This document shows, one piece after another, positions 1 through 8,681 of a DNA stretch of 64,000 bases. Position 1 is the stretch's first letter, and each line of letters begins with the position of its first letter. The translations under genes were made by a program, and so were the position numbers. The notes beneath the pieces were generated by a model. The model was given only the letters and a program-made list of their open reading frames with translations, did not search any database and was not told where the DNA came from. The stretch is from Planctomycetales bacterium. Its GTDB lineage: Bacteria; Planctomycetota; Planctomycetia; Pirellulales; Pirellulaceae. The DNA is taken from assembly GCA_020426845.1 (NCBI GenBank), contig JAGQPF010000517.1, positions 1 through 64,000 on the forward strand, in the 5' to 3' direction.

Positions 1-126
1 CCGACGAAGTGCATGACATGCTCCTTGTGTGGAAACTGGGGATTCAATACTGGTTTACCACGAATCCCAAGGAGTGCGATGCCGTGCGATGCGTTGTCGC
101 TCGACCTCCTTGTTTTCCATATCTTC

Positions 127-771
127 ATGTCTGAGTCAGCACGCAAGTTTTACGATCGAATCAGCGATGCCTACGACTTGATCGCGGACGCCGGCGAGCA
201 CCGCGCGCGCGAACGCGGCCTCGAACTGCTCGCGGCTCAGCCGGGAGAGTCAATCCTGGAGATCGGCTTCGGAACCGGACACTCATTGGCTGAGTTGGCG
301 AAAGCCGTCGGTCCGCAAGGTCACATCAGCGGCGTCGACATCTCCCAAGGCATGCGCGATGTCGCTCACCGGCATTTGGAGCAAGCCGGCTGTGCCGAGC
401 TCGTTGAATTGGTGGTCGCCGAGGTTCCGCCGCTGCCATTTGACGACCATCGCTTTGACGCCATCACAATGAGCTTCACGCTCGAACTGTTTCCGCCGGA
501 GACGATCGGCGCGGTGATTCAGGAGTGCCGGCGGGTGCTCAAGCCCACGGGGCGGCTGGGGGTCGTCAGTATGGCGACCGTCGACAACGGTGACCCCAAG
601 AGCGTGCTGGAGCGAACGTACATCTGGATGCACGAACATTTTCCACACATCGTCGATTGCCAGCCGATCCCGCTGGAACAGATCATTCGCGACGCCGGGC
701 TGCGGCTCATCGAACACGAGCGAATCTCCCTGTTCACCATGCCTGTCGCCATCATCGTCGCGGCCACGTAA
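127..771 (+). CDS. class I SAM-dependent methyltransferase (UbiE-like)
   Basis: A 214-residue soluble methyltransferase. SAM-binding motif I is seen as LEIGFGTGHS near residue 48, followed by the acidic end of strand beta-2 (GVDIS) and a motif resembling FDAITMSFTLELF before the post-motif loop CRRVLKPTGRLG. This order is that of the UbiE/COQ5-like Methyltransf_11 fold. The reading frame is open further upstream, but the ATG at 127 begins directly with the family's helical lid (SESARKFYDRISDAYD), so I chose it. The substrate cannot be told; neighbours give no pathway clue, since the next feature is a repeat-bounded segment. Cytoplasmic. Confidence is high for the fold, low for any specific reaction. 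Confidence 0.85.
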   Translation: MSESARKFYDRISDAYDLIADAGEHRARERGLELLAAQPGESILEIGFGTGHSLAELAKAVGPQGHISGVDISQGMRDVAHRHLEQAGCAELVELVVAEVPPLPFDDHRFDAITMSFTLELFPPETIGAVIQECRRVLKPTGRLGVVSMATVDNGDPKSVLERTYIWMHEHFPHIVDCQPIPLEQIIRDAGLRLIEHERISLFTMPVAIIVAAT

Positions 772-781
772 AGGTGAGAGC

Positions 782-897
782 TCCGCATTGCGCGTAGCAT
801 GGGCGTCCTCGCCCGTGCAGCACTACATAGCCCCACTGCACCAACCAATTCCCTTTTTGGGGGCCACGGATGAAACACGCATGAAACACAGATGAGC
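782..897 (+). repeat. left arm of ~115-bp inverted repeat (contains family A palindrome)
   Basis: This arm is nearly the reverse complement of 1493-1609. The first 43 bases match exactly, as does a 26-base block ending in GATGAAACACGCATGAAACAC; mismatches cluster between them. It contains the family A palindrome with core GGGCGTCCTCGCCC, extendable to a 9-bp stem. Bases 898-1164, between this arm and the small gene, show nothing I can support. Confidence 0.8.
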
Positions 898-1164
898 GCA
901 GCGGGGCTTGCTTCTACCGTGTAATAAATCCCGTGTCAGAGCCTTGCTTTACTGACTGGATTCAGGCGTTAGAACCAACCCAACTCAACTTTCGGCCGAA
1001 CAATCAAACAATTGCATGGAAGCCAGCGGTGGCACGCCAAGGCAGATCGAATGAGAAAGAGGCACTTCGCGAGAGTCACGGGACACCTGGGGCGACGCTT
1101 GATCGCATTACGCACCGCTGCCACATCCTGGAAGCAAAAGGCGACAGCTATCGACTTCGGGACG

Positions 1165-1461
1165 CTAGGCAAAGTCGCCGAAAGAGGAAAGAAGAATGTC
1201 GTCCCTCAAAAAATCCAGGATCATTCGCGCACCGGGGTGCACGAGTGGCTCGATCTCTGGCTCATTGTCCATGGAGGCGTCAAAGAATGCTTGGCACAGC
1301 GCGTAGCTCTCTTCAACGGATGCTGAAAGGAGCGAGCGAAACCCTTTTGAAACAACGGCAATGTGACTGGCATCGATGTCGATAAGAGGAAGAGAGTACT
1401 CGATTTGAACCTCTTCGGCGGACCATGGGACCTCGTACTCAACCCGCATTGACATACTCAT
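1165..1461 (-). CDS. hypothetical protein, 98 aa, inside inverted-repeat segment
   Basis: I do not recognise this protein. It is acidic (pI low by inspection), has no membrane segment or Cys motif, and reads like a small globular protein: a beta-rich start (RVEYEVPW, EVQIEYSLPLIDID) followed by helices (SVEESYALCQAFFDASMD) and a PLVHPGARMILDFLRDD tail. The balanced amino-acid composition is unlike the Arg/Ser/Ala-rich shadow frames around it, which is the main reason to call it. No clear Shine-Dalgarno precedes the start; an internal ATG three or five codons later is equally possible. It is the only plausible gene between the two inverted repeat arms. Confidence 0.5.
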   Translation of the reverse strand: MSMSMRVEYEVPWSAEEVQIEYSLPLIDIDASHIAVVSKGFRSLLSASVEESYALCQAFFDASMDNEPEIEPLVHPGARMILDFLRDDILLSSFGDFA

Positions 1462-1492
1462 GGCATGCTTTCATTGATCGAGGCATACGCTG

Positions 1493-1609
1493 ATCCGTGT
1501 TTCATGCGTGTTTCATCCGTGGCCCCAATGAAGAGAATCGTCTGGTGCAATGGGGCTGCGCAGTGCTGCACGGGCGAGGACGCCCATGCTACGCGCAATG
1601 CGGACCTCC
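1493..1609 (-). repeat. right arm of ~115-bp inverted repeat (contains family A palindrome)
   Basis: Inverted partner of 782-897. It holds the same block of tandem GAAACACG-like words and the family A palindrome, in the opposite orientation. The two arms bracket about 600 bp. No flanking target-site duplication is obvious to the eye. Confidence 0.8.
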
Positions 1610-1629
1610 CTCTCCCCTCCCCGCTCACC

Positions 1630-4389
1630 TCACTTGTGGGGGCGTTCCCAGACGGCGGGCAGCCGCATGGCGTCGGGGCCGTAGGTCTGGGAGACGACGA
1701 ATCCGCTGGCCTGAGACATATAGAAAATTCGGCCATTAGACACCACCGCGCCGAGGCACTCGCGAGAGTCGATCGCCGGACCGGTGGAGACCAGCCGACC
1801 GTTGTCCGAAAGATCGATCATGTCCATGTTCGCTCCCAACACAAACGGCTCGGAGAGCGTGAAACGGCAGCACGCATAATTGTGGCCGATGCTGTCAACG
1901 ACTTGGCCGGTCTTGCGATCGAACACGTTGCCTTTGCCGCGCAGCGCGTTGGAGAAGATATAACGCTCGCCCACCGTGACGACGTTCAGCGCGGAGGTCA
2001 CGGGGCTGGACTCCCAGATCAGCTTGCCATCCTTGGCGTCCAAGCACCAGACGTGCCGGTCATCGGTGCCTTCCTTGGCGCGGTTGTAGCCGCCGATATA
2101 CAGCCGGCCGTCCCGTGCGCTTAGCGTGCATTTGGACGTCAGATAGTACTCATGCGTCAGCCAAATCGTCTCGCCCGTACGCGGGTCCAGGCACGCCGTG
2201 AGCCCGTTGTTGGCCTCGGGCAGCCCGCGACGTTTGCGCTGGCTGGCAGCGTAGCCGAAAAACGTCGAGTAATACAGTTTGCCGTCCAGCACGCAAATGC
2301 CGCAGTCATTGCCGCCTCGACCATGCTCCGAGAAGTCCCGTTCCCAGACCAATTCCCCGGTCTCCAGATTCCAGGCCCAGATGCGTGGCCGGTGGTCCTT
2401 GGGATAGTAAGGGTTGTCGTTCGAATAGATCCAACTCATCACCTCCTTGCCGCCGTAGTCCTTCGGCGTGCCCTTGAAGATGAACGGCCGCTCCGACCCC
2501 TGCGCCTCGTAGTCGCCGCTGCCCGAGGCGTAGATGGCGATGTTCTCATGCACCACCGGCGGGAACTGCCGGCTCCAACTTGGCGACCCCGTGAACGGCG
2601 CCTCCCAAAGCAACTTGCCCGTCTCGGCATCCAGGCAGCGAACGAGCGACTGTTTGATGCCGGCCTGGGGAACCAGCAGCTTGCCGTCGACATACAGCGG
2701 CGACGTGAATGACAGATACACGTCAGGCCAATGGCGGCGCCATAGCAGTCGACCGGTGTCCTGTTCGACCGCAATGATCTGCCCCTCGGCCGTATGCATA
2801 TACAGCCGCCCGCCGCCGCACACGGGCAGATGCTTGACGGTCCCCTCCAGTCGCCGGGCCCAGCGCATTCTCAGTGGCGGCTGCAGCTGCTGGTCGTTCG
2901 CGTTGGAGCCACGGAAGTCTCCGTAATTCGTGTACCAATCGTACTCCGCCCCGGCCAGCGGGCCGCGCAATGGGCTGCGAATCTTCCACACCTCGAGATC
3001 TTGCGTGGGCAACTGCGCGGCGGGGCCTTCGCCCCACACATACAGGTAGCCATCTTCGCAGCCCGCAAACACTCGGCCGCCGGCGACAGCCACCGGAGCG
3101 GTGATCGGCGCGCCGAACCCCGTCTCCAATTCCAACGTCTCGCCGCCGCTCAGCGGCGCCACGCGCAACTTGCCGTCCAGGCCGCCGTAGATCGCTCGGT
3201 CGCGAGTCAGCACGACGGGACAGATGGAGGCGTGCGGATCCAATACTTCGCCCGCGCGGTCGCTGGGGATCTCATCGGGAATGACGGAGCTCGACTCGCC
3301 CAATGTGGCGGCCGAGAACGCGTGGCGCATCAAGCCCTTGCCCTGCTCGGGACGCACGCGGTACACCTCGCTGCCGCGAACGCTGACCGAAGCGAACCCG
3401 AGCAAGCCACGCAGGCTGATCGCCGTCTCCGTGCCCGGCACGTGGCTCATCTTCAATTCGTCTCCCACCAGCCGCATCACCTCGACGCGTCCGGCGTTGT
3501 CGCGGCGATGCCATTGCACATAGACGTTGCCGGCCTCATCGGCGCTCTGGCCAAACGTCGCGGGATACTCGCTACCGGCGTATTGCGGAATGGCGCCCAC
3601 GGCTCGCAGCCGCGGCTCGGCCCCGGCGTCCTGCAGGAACACTGTCCGTCCCCCGGCCGGCATGACGACCACGTCTCCGATCACGGAGATGTTTCTCGAG
3701 CAAACGAAGTGATCCTTCCAGGTCACGCGATCGCCGCGATGCTTCAGCCAATCGGCGCCGCTCCAGCGATTGCCCTCGAACCCGACGACTTCGCGGACAA
3801 AGTCCCAGCTCCAAGCGACGTCGCCGGCGGCAGACAGGGCAAACACTCGAGCGCCCAGTGTCGCGACGTAGACTCGTTCGCCACTCACCGCGGGCGACGA
3901 GAACACCGGCTCGGCCAGATCGATCCGCTTCACCACGCTGCCGTCCCGTTTGTCGAGCACATAGTAGTAGCCGGCCGTCGTGCCGATGTGCAGATAGTCG
4001 CCGATCAGCGCGGGCGCCGCCACTTGATTGCAATTGCCAGCCCCGCCCTCCGTTTGGAATCGCCAGCGCACCTTCCACGTTTGTGTGTCGATGGCGGTGA
4101 CGGCGCCGGCGCCATCGAGCACGTACACGGTTTCGCCTTCCACCACCGGCGAAGCGTACACGCCATCGGTCATCGGCACGGCGGCCAGCAGCGACAACCG
4201 CTGCGGCAACTCCGCGTGCGGAGCATTTCCGGACCGCGTCGCGCTGCCAAGCAGCTGGGGCCAGGCATCGGCGGACCAGCCGAGAACCGGCAATGCCAAC
4301 GCGCCCATGAGCAAGGCCATCCACGACGCCACTCGGGTGCGGGCTCGGCAAGTGATAACGGCAAAACGCATCTCGGCGGGAAGGGTCAT
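1630..4389 (-). CDS. secreted PQQ-type beta-propeller protein
   Basis: A 919-residue exported protein made of PQQ-like beta-propeller blades, probably two propellers. A basic N-terminus followed by a hydrophobic stretch (MALLMGALALPVLGWSA, about residues 27-43) is a signal peptide. Blade motifs recur throughout, for example GAVTAIDTQTWKVRWRF, GYYYVLDKRDGSVV, IAVEQDTGRLLWRR, RCLDAETGKLLWEA, WAWNLETGELVWER and WCLDAKDGKLIWES. Large planctomycete proteins of this kind are common; most lack evidence of PQQ binding, and I see no dehydrogenase active-site motif, so a scaffold or binding role is as likely as an enzyme. Start: the ATG at 4389 or the one at 4371. It is divergent from the kinase gene that follows. 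Confidence 0.85.
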   Translation of the reverse strand: MTLPAEMRFAVITCRARTRVASWMALLMGALALPVLGWSADAWPQLLGSATRSGNAPHAELPQRLSLLAAVPMTDGVYASPVVEGETVYVLDGAGAVTAIDTQTWKVRWRFQTEGGAGNCNQVAAPALIGDYLHIGTTAGYYYVLDKRDGSVVKRIDLAEPVFSSPAVSGERVYVATLGARVFALSAAGDVAWSWDFVREVVGFEGNRWSGADWLKHRGDRVTWKDHFVCSRNISVIGDVVVMPAGGRTVFLQDAGAEPRLRAVGAIPQYAGSEYPATFGQSADEAGNVYVQWHRRDNAGRVEVMRLVGDELKMSHVPGTETAISLRGLLGFASVSVRGSEVYRVRPEQGKGLMRHAFSAATLGESSSVIPDEIPSDRAGEVLDPHASICPVVLTRDRAIYGGLDGKLRVAPLSGGETLELETGFGAPITAPVAVAGGRVFAGCEDGYLYVWGEGPAAQLPTQDLEVWKIRSPLRGPLAGAEYDWYTNYGDFRGSNANDQQLQPPLRMRWARRLEGTVKHLPVCGGGRLYMHTAEGQIIAVEQDTGRLLWRRHWPDVYLSFTSPLYVDGKLLVPQAGIKQSLVRCLDAETGKLLWEAPFTGSPSWSRQFPPVVHENIAIYASGSGDYEAQGSERPFIFKGTPKDYGGKEVMSWIYSNDNPYYPKDHRPRIWAWNLETGELVWERDFSEHGRGGNDCGICVLDGKLYYSTFFGYAASQRKRRGLPEANNGLTACLDPRTGETIWLTHEYYLTSKCTLSARDGRLYIGGYNRAKEGTDDRHVWCLDAKDGKLIWESSPVTSALNVVTVGERYIFSNALRGKGNVFDRKTGQVVDSIGHNYACCRFTLSEPFVLGANMDMIDLSDNGRLVSTGPAIDSRECLGAVVSNGRIFYMSQASGFVVSQTYGPDAMRLPAVWERPHK

Positions 4390-4648
4390 GATGCTCACCG
4401 GGAGGGAAGGGGAGGGCGGCTCGATGTACGATAGCACGGCGGACTGCGCGGTGAAAGCAGCCGGTTCAAGCCCGTGCAACCCGGTTGACGAGGCTCGCAA
4501 GAACCGGCAAGAACCGGAACGAACCTGCAGCGGCATGTACTCGGGCAGGTACACGCTGCGCGTTCCTGTGTTAGTATCATGCGACGGGCGGCAGCCTGCT
4601 CACTCGTCTCTTCGTACGCGCACATTCGCCAAGAGCGTCGACGTTCCC

Positions 4649-6868
4649 ATGAGTGCCACTCGCGATCCTTGGGATTGGCTGACCGATCAGCTGGAGGCGT
4701 TTTTGACAGCCTGGGAAGAGCACGAGTCGTCGGGCCCTCCCGCCATTGCCACTTATGCCCAAGCGGTCCTCGAGGCCGGCGACCTCAACGCCGAGGAGGC
4801 GGGCGATCTCCAACGCACGCTGCTGGCAGAGCTGATCAAGGCGGACATCGAGTATCGGTTGTTGCACAGCGTGGCGCCGCCGCTTGAGGATTACCTGTCA
4901 GCCCATGCGTCGCTGCGCGAGCTTCCCGTGGACCTGCTGCACGAGGACTACCATCTTCGCCGCCGGGCCGGCGAGGAGGTGTCCGTGGAGGACTACTGCG
5001 AGCGGTTTCCCGGGCAGGCCGAGGATTTTCGCCGCTTGCTGGGGCTCGATTTGCCCGAGGCGACGACCACTTTGTACGCGTCCAAGCGGCCGCCACTATT
5101 TCAATTGGGCGACTTGGTTGCGGACGAGTTTCGGCTGTTGGCAATGTTGGGAGAAGGTTCGTTTGCGCGCGTCTATCTGGCGAGACAGGAGAGCATCAGC
5201 CGCCTGGTGGCGTTGAAGATCACGGCCAACCGCGGCCACGAGGCGCAGACGATCGTCAAACTCGACCATCCCAATATTATCCGCGTGGTCGATCAACGAG
5301 ACGTCCCCGTCGAGAACATGCGCCTGTTATATATGGAGTACGCTCCGGGCGGCACGTTGCATGAGGTCGTCCGCCGAGTGCAGGCGACCGAGCCGCGCAC
5401 GGGAGATCTGTTGGCCGAGTCCGTTCGGGAGTCGATGGAGCGTGGAGGACTTGAGGCAAGTTTTCCGGCCACGCTGCGTGAGGCTGCCTGGCCGCGCATC
5501 GTGTGCGACCTCGGCATTCAGCTCGCCTTGGCCCTGGACTATGCGCACTCGCAGGGCGTGCTCCATCGCGACATCAAGCCGGCGAACGTGCTGCTGGGCG
5601 CCAACGCACGTCCCAAACTGGCGGACTTCAACACCAGCTTCGACTCGCAGCTCGAAGGTGTCGCGCCGGCAGCCTACTTTGGCGGCAGCCTGGCGTACAT
5701 GTCTCCCGAACAATTGCGCGCCTGCAACATCCGCTGCAACGAGCGAGCCGACTCGCTCGACGCGCGCTCGGACCTCTACTCTCTGGCCATTCTGCTCTGG
5801 GAGCTGTTGCACGGACAGCGTCCTTACCATGATGCAGCTCCCACGGGCGATTGGAGCACCTTGTTGTCGGAGATGGCGCAGCGGCGCGAATCCGGTGCGC
5901 CGCGCGGCGCCTCCGGCGGCGACCCGCTGTCCCGCGACCTGCAAAAGGTGCTGGCGAAATGTTTGGAGCCCGATCGGGAACGCCGGTTTGGCTCGGGCGC
6001 CGTGCTCGCCCGCGAATTGCAGTTGTGCCTGAACCCCGATGCCAGGCGACTGGTCGCGTTGGAACATGGCCGTTTGGGCCGGTTCGCGCTGGCTCGTCCG
6101 CTCTTGGCGCTGTTAATCGTCGTCGTCGCGCCGAACCTGCTCGCCGCCGGACTGAATTTTGCGTTCAACTGGAATTGGGTCTGGGAGAACGCGCGAGACG
6201 CGACGCGACCGTTCTTGTTCATCCAAGGCGTGATCAACGTCGTCGCCTTCTCGCTCGGACTGCTCTGGGTGGCGCGTCGTTTTCGGCCGACCACGCGAAC
6301 CGTGGAGCAACGGGTGCGGGGTGAGCGGGTCCCGCCCGAACGACTGCAACAAGCCCGCAGGCTGGCCCTTGAAGCGGGCCCGTACTCGGCTTGGATCGGC
6401 GTCTCGCTTTGGGGCGTGGCTGGAGTCGTCTACCCACTGGCGTTGCACCTGAAGGTCGGCACGTTTCCATGGAACGGATATCCCGTGTTTATCGTCGACT
6501 TGATCACGTGCGGACTGATCGCGGGATCGTACCCGTTTTTCCTGGGTTCGCTGTTGGCGGCGGAGGTGTTTTTCCCGGTGCTGCTCGACCTCGCGGACAT
6601 TCCGCACGACGAAGCCGCGCCGCTGCAGCGTCTCTCTCGGCAAACGGGGCTCTATTTGCAAATTGCCGCCGGTGTGCCGATGGTGACCATGCTGTTGCTC
6701 ATTCCGCTGGTTTTTTCCAGCCCCGAAGCCAAGGACGTTTACCAGCCCGCCTTGATCGGACTGCTCATTGCGGGCATCTTTGGATTGTTCGGAACGTGGA
6801 AAGCCCACCTGCGGCTACAACGAATTCTTGACGCTTTGTGTTACGTTGTGCGCCCGATTACGCTTTGA
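4649..6868 (+). CDS. membrane Ser/Thr protein kinase with DFN motif and polytopic C-terminus
   Basis: A 739-residue Hanks-type kinase. Residues 1-150 form the helical region common on planctomycete kinases (VDLLHEDYHLRRRAGEEV, then VEDYCERFPGQ). The kinase domain follows (about 160-470): glycine loop LGEGSFARV, VALK lysine, catalytic HRDIKPANV, and SLAYMSPEQL in the activation/P+1 region. The magnesium-binding DFG reads DFN (LADFNTSF), which is unusual. After the kinase there are about six hydrophobic segments (for example LLALLIVVVAPNLLAAGL, VINVVAFSLGLLWV, LITCGLIAGSYPFFLGSLL, MVTMLLLIPLVF), so it is anchored by a multi-pass C-terminal domain rather than a single helix. The stop codon is supplied by a family D repeat. 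An ECF sigma factor lies 146 bp downstream, suggesting a signalling unit. Confidence 0.9.
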   Translation: MSATRDPWDWLTDQLEAFLTAWEEHESSGPPAIATYAQAVLEAGDLNAEEAGDLQRTLLAELIKADIEYRLLHSVAPPLEDYLSAHASLRELPVDLLHEDYHLRRRAGEEVSVEDYCERFPGQAEDFRRLLGLDLPEATTTLYASKRPPLFQLGDLVADEFRLLAMLGEGSFARVYLARQESISRLVALKITANRGHEAQTIVKLDHPNIIRVVDQRDVPVENMRLLYMEYAPGGTLHEVVRRVQATEPRTGDLLAESVRESMERGGLEASFPATLREAAWPRIVCDLGIQLALALDYAHSQGVLHRDIKPANVLLGANARPKLADFNTSFDSQLEGVAPAAYFGGSLAYMSPEQLRACNIRCNERADSLDARSDLYSLAILLWELLHGQRPYHDAAPTGDWSTLLSEMAQRRESGAPRGASGGDPLSRDLQKVLAKCLEPDRERRFGSGAVLARELQLCLNPDARRLVALEHGRLGRFALARPLLALLIVVVAPNLLAAGLNFAFNWNWVWENARDATRPFLFIQGVINVVAFSLGLLWVARRFRPTTRTVEQRVRGERVPPERLQQARRLALEAGPYSAWIGVSLWGVAGVVYPLALHLKVGTFPWNGYPVFIVDLITCGLIAGSYPFFLGSLLAAEVFFPVLLDLADIPHDEAAPLQRLSRQTGLYLQIAAGVPMVTMLLLIPLVFSSPEAKDVYQPALIGLLIAGIFGLFGTWKAHLRLQRILDALCYVVRPITL

Positions 6869-6950
6869 CGGACTGGAAGTCCGTCGTACTCGAGACGCTT
6901 TGACGGACTGGAAGTCCGTCGTACTCAAAGGATAAATGACGGACTTCCAA
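6860..6950 (+). repeat. family D palindrome, two tandem 35-bp copies plus a partial copy
   Basis: Two exact-period 35-bp units each contain the perfect palindrome GACGGACTGGAAGTCCGTC (8-bp arms, 3-base loop), followed by GTACTC. A half copy (GACGGACTTCC) lies at 6938-6948. The first unit starts inside the kinase gene and provides its TGA stop. The hairpins could slow or stop transcription, but no U-tract follows. Confidence 0.85.
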
Positions 6951-7014
6951 GAGTTACAAACGCCTCCCGAACAGCAACGCCCCCTTTCGAACTTGGCCCA
7001 GCTCGGTGACCGCG

Positions 7015-7629
7015 ATGACTGACCAGGAACAACAATTGATACAGGCCATTCGCTCGTCGGACGCGGAGGCTCTCGGCCGATATTTGGCCTTCAAGGAGCG
7101 TCCGTTGATGGCGTTCATTCAGAAACGCCTGGGGCCCGCCCTGCGCACCAAACTTGATCCGGAGGACATCTACCAAGAGGTGTCGGCCGACGCGGTTCGT
7201 TCCCTCGCGGACGTCGACCTCGGCGATCGCGATCCGTTCAATTGGCTGTGCCAACTTTGCGAGCGACGCATTGTCGACGCCCACCGCCATCACTTCGGGG
7301 CGCAGAAACGCGATGCGGGGCGCGAGCGTCCGCTGACGGGAGGAGGCGGCGACGGAGCTTCGCAAGGCGGCTTGATCAATCTCCTGGTCGCAAGTTTGAC
7401 GACACCCAGCCAAGCGTTTCGGCGTGGCGCCCGCGAGGCGAAATTGCTGGAGGCCTTGGGCAAGCTCCCGGAAGAGCAACAAACCATGATCCGATTGCGA
7501 TATGTCGAGAACCTTCCCACCAAGGAGATCGCCGAGCAGATCGGCAAGTCGGATGTCTCGGTGCGAGTGGCCCTGACCAGAACGATTAAAAAGCTGCAGG
7601 CGCTGCTGGAAGACGAGCCGATGGAATAA
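7015..7629 (+). CDS. ECF-family RNA polymerase sigma factor
   Basis: A 204-residue sigma factor of the planctomycete ECF type. Region 2 is seen as AFIQKRLGPALRTKLDPEDIYQEVSADAV with the core-binding and -10 recognising helices; region 4 is LPEEQQTMIRLRYVENLPTKEIAEQIGKS, a helix-turn-helix for the -35 element. Regions are joined by a Gly-rich linker (TGGGGDGASQGG). The ATG at 7015 is chosen; a GTG three codons earlier is possible. A 28-codon open frame (6936-7022) overlaps the start and could be a leader, but I cannot support it. No anti-sigma gene is adjacent; the upstream membrane kinase may control it, as happens in planctomycete kinase-linked ECF groups (inference). Confidence 0.85.
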   Translation: MTDQEQQLIQAIRSSDAEALGRYLAFKERPLMAFIQKRLGPALRTKLDPEDIYQEVSADAVRSLADVDLGDRDPFNWLCQLCERRIVDAHRHHFGAQKRDAGRERPLTGGGGDGASQGGLINLLVASLTTPSQAFRRGAREAKLLEALGKLPEEQQTMIRLRYVENLPTKEIAEQIGKSDVSVRVALTRTIKKLQALLEDEPME

Positions 7630-7636
7630 GACCGCA

Positions 7637-8446
7637 ATGCCCGAGCCGATCCTCATCAACGAACTTGCCGACGAGCGGCTGGATCCTTACCGAAATCTTC
7701 GCCATTCGGATTCAGCGGGCCGCCGCGGGCTGTTTGTCGCTGAGGGATACTGGCTCGCCCAGCGTTTGCTGCAAAGCGACTACGAAGTCCACTCCGTCGT
7801 CTGCGAACAGCGGCGTGTCGAGGAGATCCGGCCCCACCTGCGGTCCGACACACCGTTGTTGATCATTCCCGACAAGGCCGCGCCCGACCTTGTCGGCTTC
7901 AATTTTCATCGCGGAGTGCTGGCCTGCGGAGTGCGACCGGCGCCCGTCCCGCTGCAGCAACTGATCCCCGATGCCCCCGCGCGACAGGCGACGATCGTGC
8001 TCTGCTGCCGCATCCAGGACCCGGAAAACATCGGGCTGATCCTCCGCAATTGCGCGGCATTCGGCGTCGACGGGCTGGTGTTGGGGCCTGCCTGTGTCGA
8101 CCCGTACTCTCGGCGCGTGCTGCGCGTCTCGATGGGGAATGCGTTTTTTACGCCCATCGTCGTCGTGGAGAGCCTCGAGGAGGCGATCCGGGACCTCGGC
8201 AGCTGGGAGTTCGACATCGCGGCAACGGTGCTCGATGAAGATGCCGAGCCGCTCATGACAGCTCGTCGTCAGCGACGCCAGGGGATTGTGATGGGCGAGG
8301 AGGCCCATGGAGTGACCACCAGCTGTGTGGCGGCCTGCACGCGGCGGTTGACCTTGCCGATGGCGAACCACACCGACTCGCTCAATGTGGCCGTGGCCTC
8401 GGCCATCTTCCTCTACCAGCTCACCACGTTGCAGGGCGACCGTTGA
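7637..8446 (+). CDS. SpoU/TrmH-family RNA 2'-O-ribose methyltransferase
   Basis: A 269-residue SPOUT-fold enzyme expected to methylate a ribose 2'-OH in rRNA or tRNA using SAM. All three SpoU motifs are present: motif 1 as DPENIGLILRNCAAFGVDGL, motif 2 as GIVMGEEAHGV, motif 3 as LPMANHTDSLNVAVASAI. The N-terminal 100 residues (PYRNLRHSD, FVAEGYWLAQRLL) match the substrate-binding SpoU_sub_bind type region. The gene starts 7 bp after the ECF sigma stop and so is probably co-transcribed with it, although a functional link is not obvious. The 235 bp after it hold no gene. The exact target nucleotide cannot be predicted. Confidence 0.9.
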   Translation: MPEPILINELADERLDPYRNLRHSDSAGRRGLFVAEGYWLAQRLLQSDYEVHSVVCEQRRVEEIRPHLRSDTPLLIIPDKAAPDLVGFNFHRGVLACGVRPAPVPLQQLIPDAPARQATIVLCCRIQDPENIGLILRNCAAFGVDGLVLGPACVDPYSRRVLRVSMGNAFFTPIVVVESLEEAIRDLGSWEFDIAATVLDEDAEPLMTARRQRRQGIVMGEEAHGVTTSCVAACTRRLTLPMANHTDSLNVAVASAIFLYQLTTLQGDR

Positions 8447-8681
8447 AAGACACTGGATCCGCCAGTCGGAGCAGGTACTTCAACGACCTCCTAACCGGCA
8501 AAACCGGCACGCCGCGCCATGATGGCTAAAATCCACGAGCCGGAATGCCAATGCCGAAGGATTGAGAATCACCTTAGAGTATCGTGAAATGTGACGTCTG
8601 CCGCAGAAGCGGCCGATTGTGCCAATTGTGCCGATACCAACACCGCGACCCACCCTCCGTCGGTTCTAACCCGAGGTCCTC

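Noticed and set aside
2794-4434. A 546-codon frame antisense to the beta-propeller gene
   Set aside because: Low-complexity His/Arg/Ala-rich shadow; the propeller repeats on the other strand are real.
6860-6929. Rho-independent terminator after the membrane kinase
   Set aside because: The palindrome is strong, but no U-run follows; it is better explained as a dispersed repeat.
6936-7022. 28-codon leader frame overlapping the ECF sigma start
   Set aside because: Its first codons derive from a partial family D repeat, so it is more likely chance than a leader peptide.
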